A DNA stretch of 64,000 bases from Blastomyces gilchristii SLH14081 (lineage: Eukaryota > Ascomycota > Eurotiomycetes > Onygenales > Ajellomycetaceae), in the NCBI RefSeq assembly GCF_000003855.2, contig NW_003101680.1, positions 1,746,976 through 1,810,975 on the forward strand, given 5' to 3'. Position numbers and translations under genes: made by a program. Shown piece by piece: positions 34,838 through 47,130 of this stretch. Positions within the stretch are counted from its first letter, which is position 1. Every line of letters starts with the position of its first letter. The notes under the pieces were generated by a model that saw only the letters and a program-made list of their open reading frames with translations, searched no databases and had not been told where the DNA came from.

Positions 34838-35129
34838 CATTATCTTCTTATTAGAAATGATTATTCACACATCATCTTCTCATTAGAAATGATTATTTAT
34901 CAAGAGATATCTGAACATGTAATGATGTGTAAGAAAGAGAAATAATCAGTTAAAGTGAACACTGAGTTCTTAGATAGAAGCTTGCTTATCAGTCACTCTG
35001 ACTCTGTAACAAGATCTTATAAAGAGAGTAAGATCTTATAAGAGAATATCAGTGAAAGATCTGAGAGTTCTGACACTCAGATATATGAGATATTCATACA
35101 ATTACATATCTGACAATTGATAATCATGT

Positions 35130-36300
35130 CTAACAATAATATGAGAGAACTCTTGAACATGAGTATAGAAGTAATATCACAGTGACTCTGAGTAATGTTG
35201 AAATTGCAACAGCAATAAATAGCTGATATGTATATAACTTAACAATGCTAATATGAAGAGATTCAATGATTATCATAACAAGAAACTCAGACAATTTCAA
35301 TATCTACAGAATTGAATACAAAAGCACTGAAAGAACACTTAGATACTTCTGCATATTTCAATACTTTCAATCTCACTCTCTACTCATCATGAAGAATGGA
35401 AATGCTCATGAAACTAAGTGTAGATGAGAATGTCATCAGTTTGCTAATCAATCAAGATTGATATATTAATGAATGATTGAAGAATCGCGTGAAACAGAAG
35501 TTTCATTTATGAATGAAAGCATACAAATCAGTGTTATGAACATCTGACAATATCATTAAATATCTTGATATCCTGTTTCAAGACACTGCCATGCAACAGA
35601 AAGTATTAGATTGATTATAGAGTGTCTGACAGAGAAACACTTCTCTTACAACATTCATCTCTGACTTCAACATCAAAATTCTAGAAGCAGGAGATCAATC
35701 TTGAAAGAATTGAATGAAGATTAGTATGCTTAAGAAGATATTAACTTTTGAACTCTTACAGACTCTTGTAAGTGTAGATGAAGACCAGACTTATGAAGAC
35801 TTCTGTACACAGCTTCAGACATTGAATGACTGTCTTATCAAGCTCAAGAGTATACAGAACAGTGATAGAAGATGTTACATCTCAGTGACTCATACATCTG
35901 CACTGAAGAATAACAATGATGCAGATGTCATGAATTGAGTAGACTTGAATATCTACACATAAGCAAGAGTCTTTGCTGTCTGAACAGGCTTCTGAGTTTC
36001 TGGGATCACTTCTGAAGAAGTTGCTGATTGATATTAACAAGAAGTATGCATTAACTGTAACTGATCAGAGCACATTGCTTTCAACTGCTGATTGACCTAC
36101 ATACCTTCTCAATTGAGAGAAAGATCAGTGTCTTCTCATTTGAAAGATGAATCAGCATCTGTTCACATCAACCACATTGCAGTGAAGAAAGATTCAGAAG
36201 ATAACTACAAGAATACTCTGATGAAACAGAAAAAAGATTAGCTTCTGTTCAAATTTGTAAACAGAAGCTTGAAGAGATCAGATGACAACAATTTGAAGAG
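35130..36300 (+). pseudogene. gag of A4, degenerate
   Basis: The longest open piece is 35714-35938 (KISMLKKILTFELLQTLVSV and TLNDCLIKLKSIQNSDRRCY). The zinc knuckle CINCN, a stop, SEHIAFNC lies at about 36050-36091. Stops elsewhere. It matches A1 gag. Confidence 0.82.
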
Positions 36301-39300
36301 AAAATAACAATGAATGTGATTCTTATATCTACTGTAGTTGATAATATGTATAATATGAAAGTCATGATAGACAGCGGTCTATGTTACTATGCAATGATAA
36401 AATCTTCAGTTGTAAGATGTTATAATCTTCAGTGTATCTCTTTATCAAAACTCTGACTTCTCACAGAATTTGATGATCTGAAGAATGTTTGTATCTGTTA
36501 TATGATGAAACTAAACATAGATGTGAGAGGATATTAATGTGAAGATATCTATGCATATGAAGTTGATAATCTTGATTATAATCTTATATTAGAACTTGCC
36601 TGGCTATCTGAACAAGGCATCTTACTGAATGCTTGAAACAGAAGCTTGATATTCCCTAATGATGATAGAATTCACAAAGATGATATTCATACAACTATGA
36701 ATCTTACACAGATCTCTGTCAACACTTATGAAATACTCTGAAAAAGAAGTCATCATCAAAATCACTGACAGAGTCACTGATAAGTTCACTGATAGCAGAA
36801 TCATGTGTCAATCTATTTCATCAGTCTGACTGATATCAAAAAGACTCTAGAAAAGTTATTCTGTGTTATAACAACAGATTCTTGTATGAAACTCTCTCAA
36901 TAATATCATGAATATCTAGATGTCTTCTGATAAGATAATATTATAAACATATCTCTCTTACAAGGTTCTGAAGTGAATCATAGTATCAAGTTAGAGAAAA
37001 AGAATGATAAGAACTCTGAACTGTCATGAGGCTCTCTTTATAATATGTCTCAAGATGAACTTCTTCTTCTTCAAAAGACACTCAATGATCTGTTGAATAA
37101 AGGATTCATACATGTTAGTAACTCTTTCATCACAGCCTCTATTCTCTTTGCAAAGAAACCAGGTGAAGAACTCTGATTCTGTGTGAATTATTAAGAACTG
37201 AACAGATTAATGAAGAAAGACTATTATTCTTTATCTCTTATCAATGAAACTCTAGCTTGTATTGAACAAGCTCAATGATTTACAAAGTTAGATGTCATCA
37301 CTGTGTTTCATAAGATCCACATCACTGAAGAAGATGAGTGACTTACAGCATTCTGAACATGATATAGTCTCTTTGAATGAGTAGTCACACTCTTTGAACT
37401 GATCAATGTTCTCAGTATATTTCAGAAGTATATTAACTGAGCACTCTGAGACTTTCTTAATGAATTTGTATCTGCTTATCTAGATAACATTCTCATCTTC
37501 ACTGATGAATTCAGAAAGAAATATCAAGAGCATGTACAAAGAGTATTACAATGACTATGAGAAGTGGGACTATTAATTGATATTGACAAGTGTGATTTTG
37601 AAGTCAAGAGTACTAAATACTTAGGTTTCATCATAGAAGCTGATAAGAGAATCTGAATGAATTCTGAGAAGATCTCTGCTATTCTTGAATGAGAGGCTCT
37701 GTGCACTGTGAAAGATGTATGAAGCTTCATTGAATTTACTAACTTCTATTAATGATTTATATGAAACTTCTCAGATATTGTGAGATCACTTACAGAACTC
37801 ACTAAGAAAGACACAGTATTTCAATGATCAGTAGATGCTGAAGCTGTATTTACACAGATGAAGAAAATGTTCATTAATACCTCTCTGCTGATAACATTCA
37901 ATTCTGATCATGAGATAGTTGTTGAAGCTGATTTCTCTGGCTATGTAATAGAAGAAGTGATATTGTAATATGATGATGAAGATATTCTACAATCATGTAT
38001 CTTCATGTCTAAGAAACTGAGTTCTGCTGAATGCAATTATGAGATCTATGACAAGAAACTTCTTGCAATTATATACTGTTTAGAAGAATGAGACTCTGAA
38101 CTCTGAAGTGTCTCTGAATTTGAGATAGTCACAGATCATAAGAATCTTAAATACTTTATAACTACCTGTAAACTCACTGAATAATAGATATGATGATCTG
38201 AGTTCTTAAGTGACTTTCATTTTACAATACACTACTGTTCTGACAGCCAGAACTCAATGACAGATGCTCTCTTATAATGAGAGCAAGATATGCCATCTAA
38301 TGTAACAGATACTTACTGAATGAACTGAGAGTATCAGCTCTTGAATCTGAAGATACTAGTTGATCAAGATGAAACAGCTCACAGCACTATACATGCTTCT
38401 TCAATTAGAACTGTTACTGATATCTCAACTTCTTTCAAATCTATATTAGATGAGCTATGATATACAGTAACTCAAACTGATGAACTTCTTCAAGCACTCA
38501 CTGAAGCAGTATGATAAGAAACACTCTGATTTCTCTCAGAATTATGTGTAAGAATCAACATCTCAGAATGTTCAATTGATGATAATAATACTCTACAATT
38601 TCATCACTGATGCTGAGTCTCTTACTCTGAACTCTTACACACTCAGATAATGCAAGAGATGCATGATTTGTATATAACTGATCATTCAGGTTATAAATAA
38701 CTGTATAGAATAATCTTCTGAGAGTTCTATTAATCTGAGATATTAAACAGTATCAGACACTTTATCTGAAACTGCAACTACTGTTCTTCTATTACTTTAT
38801 AAAAGAACTGTAGAAAAGATCTACTGAAATCACTCAATATTTCTGATAGAATCTGATAAGATGTAGTGATTGACTTCACTATTAATCTATCTAAGAGTAA
38901 GAGTTGTAGAAACATTCTGATCATTATTGACTGACTAAGTAAAGATGTAATATTGAAATCTTATGATAAGATAAATGCTGAACAAGTCACTGAAGTCTTC
39001 TTACAGAGTTCATTCTATCAGATGCATGAGTTGCTAAGATCAATAGTATTGAATCAGAGCTGTCAATTTGTAAGTACTCTCTGAATAAGAATCTGTCAAG
39101 TTCTCAAGATTATACACTGTCTGTCAACTATCTATCACTCTGAGACTGATAATGCATCAGAATGAATAATTCAGATTATAAAGAACTATCTCTGTAAGTT
39201 CTATAATCACTTACAAGATGATTGACATGACCTGCTTCTACACACAGAGATTGCTATTAATGAATAAGATGCTGTTTCAACAGATATAAGCCTGTTCTTT

Positions 39301-39924
39301 CTTACACACAGTTATCACATAAAGGTGTTGAATCTTCTAGAGATCACACAGTTCACACTGAACCTCTGTAGTCTGATTCAGATTGTTGATAATATAGTAA
39401 TAAAGCTCTGAGATATCTGTGATTGAGCAGAGATCTTCATGACAACTGTGAAACAAGATCAAGAGAATCAAATCAATGTTTATCAAGACTCTGCTGAACA
39501 ATATAAGATAGGAGATCTAGTATGATTGAATCTTAAGAATATACAAATCACATGTTCATCTTATACACTAGATTACTGTCATGTCAAGTATAAAGTGATA
39601 GAAGTTCTAGATAGTCATAACTACTGTCTTGACATATTATCAGAGATTCATGATGTCTTTTACACAAGCTTACTCTGCTGCACTGTCACTGATCTGTTCT
39701 CTTCTTAACTAACTTTCAACTGACAGCTGCCAGGGATCATAGAAGAAGATAATGAGCTTGAGTGAGAGATTGAAGATATTCTTGATAAGAGATCACATAG
39801 CTGCAGCTGACAATATCTTGTGAAATGAGTCAGCTATGATCAACTGACCTGAACTCTGAGTTCTGTGTTATCTGAAATGGCAGCCCTTGACTGATGAGAA
39901 CTGCTTCTGAGAAGGAGGAGCTAA
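36301..39924 (+). pseudogene. pol of A4 with C-terminal chromodomain, degenerate
   Basis: Protease MIDSGLCYYAMIKSS keeps the DSG triad (36370-36378). RT has SILFAKKPGEEL and AYLDNILIFTDEFRKKYQEH (YLDN at 37477-37488), then VQRVLQ. RNase H has [32 protein letters not shown] and EFEIVTDHKNLKYF. Integrase has DVVIDFTINLSKSKSCRNII and STIYHSETDNASE, followed by the tail GDLV, a stop, LNLKNIQ and HVKYKVIEVLDSHNY. The chromodomain (about 39751-39900) reads NELE, a stop, EIEDILDKRSHS, then QYLVK, a stop, VSYDQLT. Each expected Trp is TGA. More than 30 stops in all. Confidence 0.92.
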
Positions 39925-40238
39925 TGTGACAGGCTGTGCCTGATCAATCATATAGACTATTCTGTACACTCCATAGATTCCTACCGCCCCATTCCCGATC
40001 GCTGATCCTCAGCTGCCATGAATGTGTATGTGCTGATCACTGATCCTTGGCCACTATGAACGCGTGTATATTCTTCCGCCCTGAAGCACCACTGTGTACA
40101 CCACCACATACGTGTATAAATATCCACTTTGATTGCTGATTCTTGTACTTTCTCTTTCTTTCCTTCTCTAACATTTTTCTCTTTATTATATAAGACCTAT
40201 CAATATAATACCGATCTATTCGGCGTAGGCCTCTTACA
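39925..40238 (+). repeat. 3' LTR of A4 (314 bp)
   Basis: Starts TGTGACAGGCTGTGCC, preceded by the purine tract GAGAAGGAGGAGCTAA, and ends CGGCGTAGGCCTCTTACA. Retains several CpG sites. Confidence 0.95.
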
Positions 40239-40243
40239 GTGTA

Positions 40244-40997
40244 GTTATTCACAGCATTATCAGTTATAATTGCAAGAAGACTGAAACTAATATCTTAATA
40301 GTCATTTTTAATCACAGTTATTAATATCTCTGTTATATAATTCTCAGTATGACTACTAATCAATGATTCAAATTCAATTAATATCTCTTGATAAGTTCAG
40401 TTCTTATCAATGTAATAATATATAACTCTTATAAATGTAAGATTATTTATACTAGTTCATACATTCACTGTAAGAGACACTCTTCAATGATTCTTTAACT
40501 CTGATTCTAGATGTTGTATATTAACTTTGTAGTGTATCTCAAGATTGAACTGAAGACAGAATCAATGTGAAATATGAAGATTTAAATTAAGTATTTGAAG
40601 AAGTGTTCAGAATTCAGAGTTTTCAATTAATTAAAGAGAAAGATTCAGAGATATATATATACAAAGTAATTATTCACAGAAGTTATCAGATGAGAGTTGT
40701 AGAATCAGAGTACTGATATATAATTATTTTCACATAATTTTCTTCAAATTAGAAAGTTAGTATTATTAAAAATCATTATCTGATAGAGTAACTTATCAGC
40801 TTAGTAGTAATTTTCTGATTATTTTTCTTTTATTGTCTGCATTCTGATGACTTCAGATATCAGAAAATTTCTTCAGAGCTATAATTAGTTTATAATAAAT
40901 ATTTCTGAATAAAGTTACAGTGATTATAGCAGAGAGATAACTCTTCAGTAATCTATAATACAATCTATTAATAATTATTTTATAGTTCATCTCAGTG
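40244..40997 (-). pseudogene. hAT transposase, upstream fragment
   Basis: The minus strand reads YYIDKN, a stop, TYQEILIEFESL, then ISSHTENYITEI and SLLAIITDNAVNN. This is the hAT catalytic core layout (YIDxNW, FxxxxxxHTGxN, xITTDNAxNN). The last Asp-Asn-Ala block lies at about 40244-40270, directly at the A4 insertion. Stops at Trp, Gln and Arg codons. The BED finger part is not visible. Transposase would act in the nucleus to excise and reinsert the element; this copy is inactive. Confidence 0.82.
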
Positions 40998-41304
40998 TGT
41001 AAGAGGCCTACGCCGAATAGATCGGTATAATATATAGGTCTTATATAATAAAGAGAAAAACATTAGAGAAGGAAAGAAAGAGAAAGTGTGAGAATCAGCA
41101 ATTAAAGTGAATATTTATATGTGTATGTAATAGTGTACACAGTGAGGTTTCAGGGCAGAAGAATCTATACATGTTTTTAGTAGCTGAGAATTGATGATTG
41201 AGAATGGCTGAGAATCAGAGTGTACATATTTGAGAATGAAGTGATTGAAATCTGTGAAGTGTAATGAAATAGTCTATATAATTGATTGAGTGCAGTCTGT
41301 TACA
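40998..41304 (-). repeat. 3' LTR of A5 (307 bp)
   Basis: Plus strand starts TGTAAGAGGCCTACGCCG and ends CAGTCTGTTACA. Its right half mixes features of the 290-bp and 314-bp LTR types (CTGAGAATTGATGATTGAG and GAATGGCTGAGAATCAG), so it is a third variant. Confidence 0.9.
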
Positions 41305-42780
41305 TTAGTCTCTCTCTTTCAGAAGCAGTTCTCATCAGTCAAGAGTCACTGTTTCAGATAACATGAAACTCAGAGTTCAGATTAGTTAATTATAGCTGAC
41401 TTATCTCACAAGATATTGTCAGCTGCAGCTGTGTGATCTCTCATTGAGAATATCTTCAATCTCTCACTTCAGCTCATTATCTTCTTCTATGATTTCTGAT
41501 GATTGTCAGTTAGAAGTCAGTTAAGAAGAGAACAGATCAGTGACAGTACAGCAGAGTAAGCTTGTATAAAAGACATTATAAATCTCTGATGATATGTCAA
41601 GATAATAGTTATAACTATCTAGAACTTCTATCACTTTATACCTGATATAACAGTAATCTAGTGTATGAGATAAATATGTAATTTATATATTCTTAAGATT
41701 CAATTATATCAGATCTTCTATCTTATATTGTTCAGTGAGATCTTGATAAATATTAATTCAATCTTTTTAATTCTGTTTAGTACTTATCATGAAGGCTTCT
41801 ACTCAATCACAGATATCTCAGAGTATCATTATTATATTATCAGTGATCTGAATTGAACTGTGAGAATTTGATATAAACTGTGTGATCTCTAGAAGATCTA
41901 ACATCTTTATATGATAACTATGTATAAGAAAGAATGAGCTTACACCTGTTAAAACAGCATCTCAATCATTGATAGTAATCTCTGTATGTAGAAGAAGATC
42001 ATGTCAATTATCTTATAAGTGATTGCAGAACTTATAAAGATAATTCTTTACAGTCTGAATTATCTGTTCTGATGCATCATTGATCTCAGAGTGATAGATA
42101 GTTGACAGATAGTGTATAATCTTGAGAACTTGACAGATTCTTGTTTAGAGAGTACTCATGAATTAATGTTCTTAATCTGATATTATAAATCTCAGTAATT
42201 CATGCATCTGATAGAATAAGCTCTGTAGAAAAGCTTCAGTGACTTGTTCAGTATTCATTTTATTACAAGATTTTAATATTATATCTTTACTCAATTAATT
42301 CACAATAATCAGAATGTTTCTACAATTCTTACTCTTAGATAGATTAACAGTGAAGTCAATCACTACATCTCATCAGATTCTATCAGAAATATCAAGTGAT
42401 TTCAGTAGATCTTTTCTACAGTTCTTTCATGAAATAATAGAAGAACAGTAGTTGCAGTTTCAGATGAAGTGTCTGATACTGTTTAATATCTCAGATTAAT
42501 AGAACTCTCAGAAGATCATTCTATACAGTTGTTCACAGCCTGAATAATCAGTTATATATAAATCATATATCTCTTGCATTATCCAGGTGTGTAAGAGTTC
42601 AGAGTGAGAGACTCAGTGTCATTCACAGAATCATAGAGTGTTATTATCATTGATTGAATATTCTGAGATGTCAGTTCTTACATATAATTCTGAGAGAAAT
42701 CAGGATGCTTCTTGTTGTACTGCTTCAGTGAGTGCTTGAAGAAGTTCATCAGTTTGAGCTGCTGTATGTTATAGCTCATC
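41305..42780 (-). pseudogene. Chromodomain and integrase of A5, degenerate
   Basis: Minus-strand counterpart of A4 38450-39924. Purine tract complement (TTAGTCTCTCTCTTTC) next to the LTR. Stops throughout. Ends at the LINE insertion. Confidence 0.82.
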
Positions 42781-43410
42781 CAACCGCTCCACCACGAACT
42801 CGCTCGATTTTTCGAATAAGAACCCGCCGATAGATCCATCGAAAAGCCCTCGATCATACGAGCATTTTGACCCCATCGCCGACCGCATACCCCGTGTGGT
42901 GGTGGAGTTATCCAGCCAAACATGAACCAGACGTTGTTCGAAACTCCTGTGTGGGATTATCCCCCGTTCTCCCCTACCACACCACAACCCCGGGCCAAAT
43001 TGCCATACAAATTGTAAGGTGAAGAGACCTAGCCATATGCGCCAATCTTCTTGATTTTGGAAGATCCCTGATCTGTAATTGTGGAGATACCTGAGGAGTG
43101 ACCTCCGCGAAAACCCTGTCCATCTTTGATGTTCCAAAACATCAACGCCAAGTCCCACCCTCGTACCGCCCTTCCCAATCTGGCCCATCCCCGGCAGAAA
43201 AATACAAAAAGATACCTCGGCGATAATATCAAGCACATAATCAACAGACACTTCTGAAGTGTAACCTCCGCGGTCTGTTGTCAGTGTATCTAGACTTCAA
43301 CACCAAGTCTCACCCTTGTACCACCCCTCTCAATCTGGCCCATCCCTGGCAGAACAATACAAAAAGATACCTCGGTAACAGCATTTGATACATAATCAGT
43401 GAACAATGAG
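42781..43410 (+). repeat. LINE 5' region with two tandem monomers (period about 155 bp)
   Basis: Normal GC and many CpG, unlike everything around it. Segments at about 43095-43250 and 43255-43405 are two copies of one unit; for example CCAAGTC(C/T)CACCC recurs 155 bp apart (43141 and 43296 alignments), as does CAATCTGGCCCATCCC. The second copy is more AT-shifted. Repeated 5' monomers often act as LINE promoters. Minus-strand open frames here (up to 160 codons) lack any recognisable motif and are not called. Confidence 0.72.
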
Positions 43411-43479
43411 TCAACAGCATATCAACAACTATAAAATCAGTATATCTCAAGATCTGACTGAGCCTTTGATCTCTACATA

Positions 43480-46400
43480 GTGAGATATATTAAATCTACT
43501 GATGAAATGAAATATCACTATTTTAACATAATTTAAGCAAAGTGTATGATCACAGACTTAGAAGAAATCTTTAAGAAAAGCAGTCTGCTTCTTCATATAG
43601 TTAATATTATAAATGAGAATATTATTCTAGATCTTTCATAATTGAGAGAAAACAATTCTCTCATTGACTGAGTCACTTAGATATAATGATACTGTCTCAT
43701 TAATAAAGAGACAGTGATAGAGAAATCTGAAGAGTTTCATCAGAAGAATCTTGAGAAAAAGATTAAGTCAATATACTGTATAGCAGGTAATTGAGACTTG
43801 AAAATAGATGAAGAAGTCATCATTCTCACTATAAGATTAGCAGCAGTATCTGTTATTAAAGACAGATATACACAATGTCTCTTTACAGATTTTAAGAATG
43901 TCTTTTCAGAAAGAAAAGTAGTGAAGTTTCCTGATATCAAGATATAATATAAGATTTATCTTGAAGACAGTGTAACAGCACTGTACAGGCCTCTTTATAA
44001 CTTGTCTGTAAAGAAATTGAATGTTCTGTGTAAATATCTTAAAGAAGTGTAATCAAAGAACTGAATATATCTATCAAAGAGTTCAGCAGAAGTGTCTATA
44101 CTCTTTATGTCTAAGAAGAATGATAGACCATATCTATGTATAGATTACAGAGGTCTTAATAAGATGACAGTTAAGAATTGCTATTCATTACTATTAATTA
44201 ATGAGATAATTAATTAATTATCTGAAGTAAAGATGTTCTCAAAGATTGATATACAGAATATCTATTATAGAATCAGAGTTAATAAAGACAATATTTGAAA
44301 AACAGCTTTTTATATCAAGTATAGCAATTTTAAATATCTTGTTTTATCTTTTGATCTTTGTAATACTTCAGTCATCTTTCAGATTTATATAAATGAGACA
44401 CTGCAGAGCCTTGTCAACATCTTCTGCATAGTATACTTAAACAACATTCTAATCTTCTTAAAAATAGAGAAAGAACATGATACTCATGTTCAAGAAGTGT
44501 TGAGTCACTTGAGACAGTATTAACTCTATGTAAATACTGAAAAATGCTTGTTCTACATGCAGAAGATTGATTTCTTAGATTATATTATTGAGATGAACAG
44601 CATTTCAATGAACAGAAGTCAGGTCTTTATTATTAAGAACTGGCCAGCACTGCAGATATATCATAAGATACAGATGTTTCTAGAATTTGTGAATTTCTAC
44701 AGATAATTTATCTATATATATTCACAGATTACTGTCTCTCTTACAGATCTGTTAAAGAGAAGTGTGAAAGACAGAAAAATAGAACTGTTTATTCTTATTC
44801 AAGACACTGTACAGATATTTATAGAATTGAAATAAGCTTTCACAGATGTCATGATACTGAATCACTTTAATCTTAACTTACTCAGTCAGTGTAAGACTGA
44901 TGTATCTGAGAATAAGATCTATGAAATCTTTTCACAGTTGACACTGAAGACCTTTCAATATTGAAAGAATCAGAGAATAATTATCTCTGAGAAAACAGAT
45001 AATGAATTATCTGTGAGAGAAGGCTTTTTCATGAAGTCTATAAGATATTATAAATAAAAATCAGTGATCTTCTTCTCTAAGAAGTTATCACTTATACAGA
45101 GAAGATATGATATTCATGATTAGAAGATGTTAGTAATTGTCAAATTCTTTAAAATCTGATAATATTATCTTCAGAGTAGTAAGTACTCAGTGTAAGTCTT
45201 TACTAATTATATAAATCTGCATTACTTCTTGATAATAAAGAGCTTGACAGAATATTAAGTCAGATAAGTAGAGCTGCTTTCAGAGTATATTTTCTATATC
45301 TGATACTATTCAGATTAGCTTAATCTCACTGATACACTGTCTAGACAGTCTGATTATAATATTATTAATGTAGAGAAGAATTCTATAAAAGAATCTCTGT
45401 TATCACTGCAGAAGAAGCTGACTGCAGAAGATTGAGATTCTCTGCAGCTTAGAAACAGTACTGAAGAGACAGCTATATAACTCAGTATAGAAGATGAAAG
45501 AAAATCTGAATCTCTGCAGAGAACTGACACTGAAGATCATGAGCTTCTTATATTATATCTTACAATTATTGAATTGATAAAGAATAAAACAGTCTACAAT
45601 CTTTCAATCTGACTACTTTTGAAATTTATTAATAAGTTATAGAAGAGAAATATCTCTACTGCAGCTTGAATTCAGAAGTTAAAGAAGAAAGAATTCAGTT
45701 TAAACTTGAAAGAGACAGACTCTGAGCAGAGTGATACTGCTAAGAAATCAAGTCACTGATAACTAGAAGAATGTGAACTTCTATTACTGAATAATTCAGT
45801 CTTTATCTCTTATAGTAGAACAGTGTATCAGAAGTTATTAAGAATTCATTATAATAATTCTTATATGAGACACTTCAGATTAGAGAAGACTGAGAAGCTT
45901 CTAAAATATAAATATATTTAAAACAAGCTCTGAGCAGATGTTAAAGAGTATATTAAGACTTATAATATCTATTAAAGAATAAAGATCTTATAATATAAGT
46001 AATACAGTGAGTTGATATCACTGTCTGTTTTAAAGAGCTTATAACAGAATCTATTAATGAATTTCATAGTTAATCTGTCAAAGTTGACAAGAGTTAAAGA
46101 ATATGACTTAATTTTGATCATTGTTAATCACTTTATAAAGATAATCAGATATATCTCTACTTATAAAAAGATTAAAGTCTCTGAATTGACTGATCTGTTT
46201 TTAGATATCATTATTTATAATCACAGTGCTCTGAAATTGTTAATAACAGATCAAGAATTTCTCTTTATCAGTAAATACTGATCAGCTTTTTACTATTATC
46301 TTATAATAAGATATCTTCTTAGTACTGTATTTCATCTGCAGACTGATGATCAGACTGAATATCAGAATCAGACACTAGAACAGTATCTTTGAGTGTTCTA

Positions 46401-47130
46401 TTTATATTATTAGAATAATTGACTTAAATATCTTCTAACTACTGAATTTGTATATAATAATACAAAGAATATAATCTTAAAGATATCTTCTTTCTATACT
46501 TATTATGAATATAATTCTTCATTACTCAGTGACATTGCAGATAATATTTCAAAGAAAGAAATAGATAGTCAGAATATCAGACAGATACAGAGAACAGAGT
46601 ATCTCTCAGTATCAGAAGTAAAAGTGAGATTGAAACTTTTAAACAAAATTTATAAGAAGACAGTGAAAAGTATTTATCATACTTAGAAGTAGTAGATGAA
46701 ATACTATAATTAAAAACATTTTTTAATGAAGTTCTTAATAGAGAATTAAGTACTACTTTCAGTAAAGAATATCAAGATAATAAGATTATATAAGAAGCTT
46801 AGTAAGTGATGACTAGAATCTTTCTCAGTAACAAGAGTAGTGAGTAAGCAGATATATAAGTTGAAATTACTCACAGAATTGAAATTAATTCATTCTGTTT
46901 TTTACATTTTCTATTTAAAGCTTTATAAATAATATTCTGAGATGAAGCTATCTTAACTGAATAATATTAAGATCAGAAGTGATACTGAATATCTTATAAA
47001 GAAAATATTGAATAAATGAATATATTACAGTAAGCTTCAATATCTTATTAAATAAGAAGATTATTCATTGTCAGAGAATTTATAAGAATTACTTAAATAT
47101 TTGAAAAATGCTGAGAAAGAGATTGTAAGC
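43480..47130 (+). pseudogene. pol of C2 with C-terminal chromodomain, degenerate
   Basis: RT has MSKKNDRPYLCIDYRGLNKM, KMFSKIDIQN and VYLNNILIFL (YLDD expected, near 44430). RNase H lies about 44840-45350. Integrase about 45830-46700 includes VNLSKLTRVKEYDLILIIVN and SVSEVKVRLKLL. The chromodomain (about 46978-47115) reads TEYLIKKILNK, a stop, IYYSKLQYLIK, a stop, EDYSLSENL, with Trp and Arg codons lost. Stops about every 30 codons. Confidence 0.87.

Larger units (their letters stand above)
34511..40238 (+). mobile_element. Ty3/gypsy chromovirus A4, complete with two LTRs
   Basis: A 5728-bp family A element, uninterrupted, with 314-bp LTRs (34511-34824 and 39925-40238) and the duplication GTGTA (34506-34510 and 40239-40243). 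It sits inside the hAT transposase. It is the most legible copy of family A in the window. Confidence 0.95.
18762..40997 (-). mobile_element. hAT DNA transposon, split in three pieces; 5' end beyond A5
   Basis: Pieces: 18762-19507, 33474-34510 and 40244-40997, separated by A3 and A4, each with a perfect 5-bp duplication. The right terminus begins TAGACTGGCCGCCGGGACC at 18762, preceded by a possible 8-bp target copy GTACTAAG. Coding is on the minus strand and is colinear across the nested insertions. The other terminus should lie beyond A5 (40998 onward), probably outside the window. Confidence 0.82.

Noticed and set aside
42769..43251. 160-codon minus-strand frame in GC-normal DNA, considered as a host gene
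   Set aside because: It crosses tandem monomers and the LINE duplication edge and has no recognisable motif; the segment is better explained as LINE 5' region.
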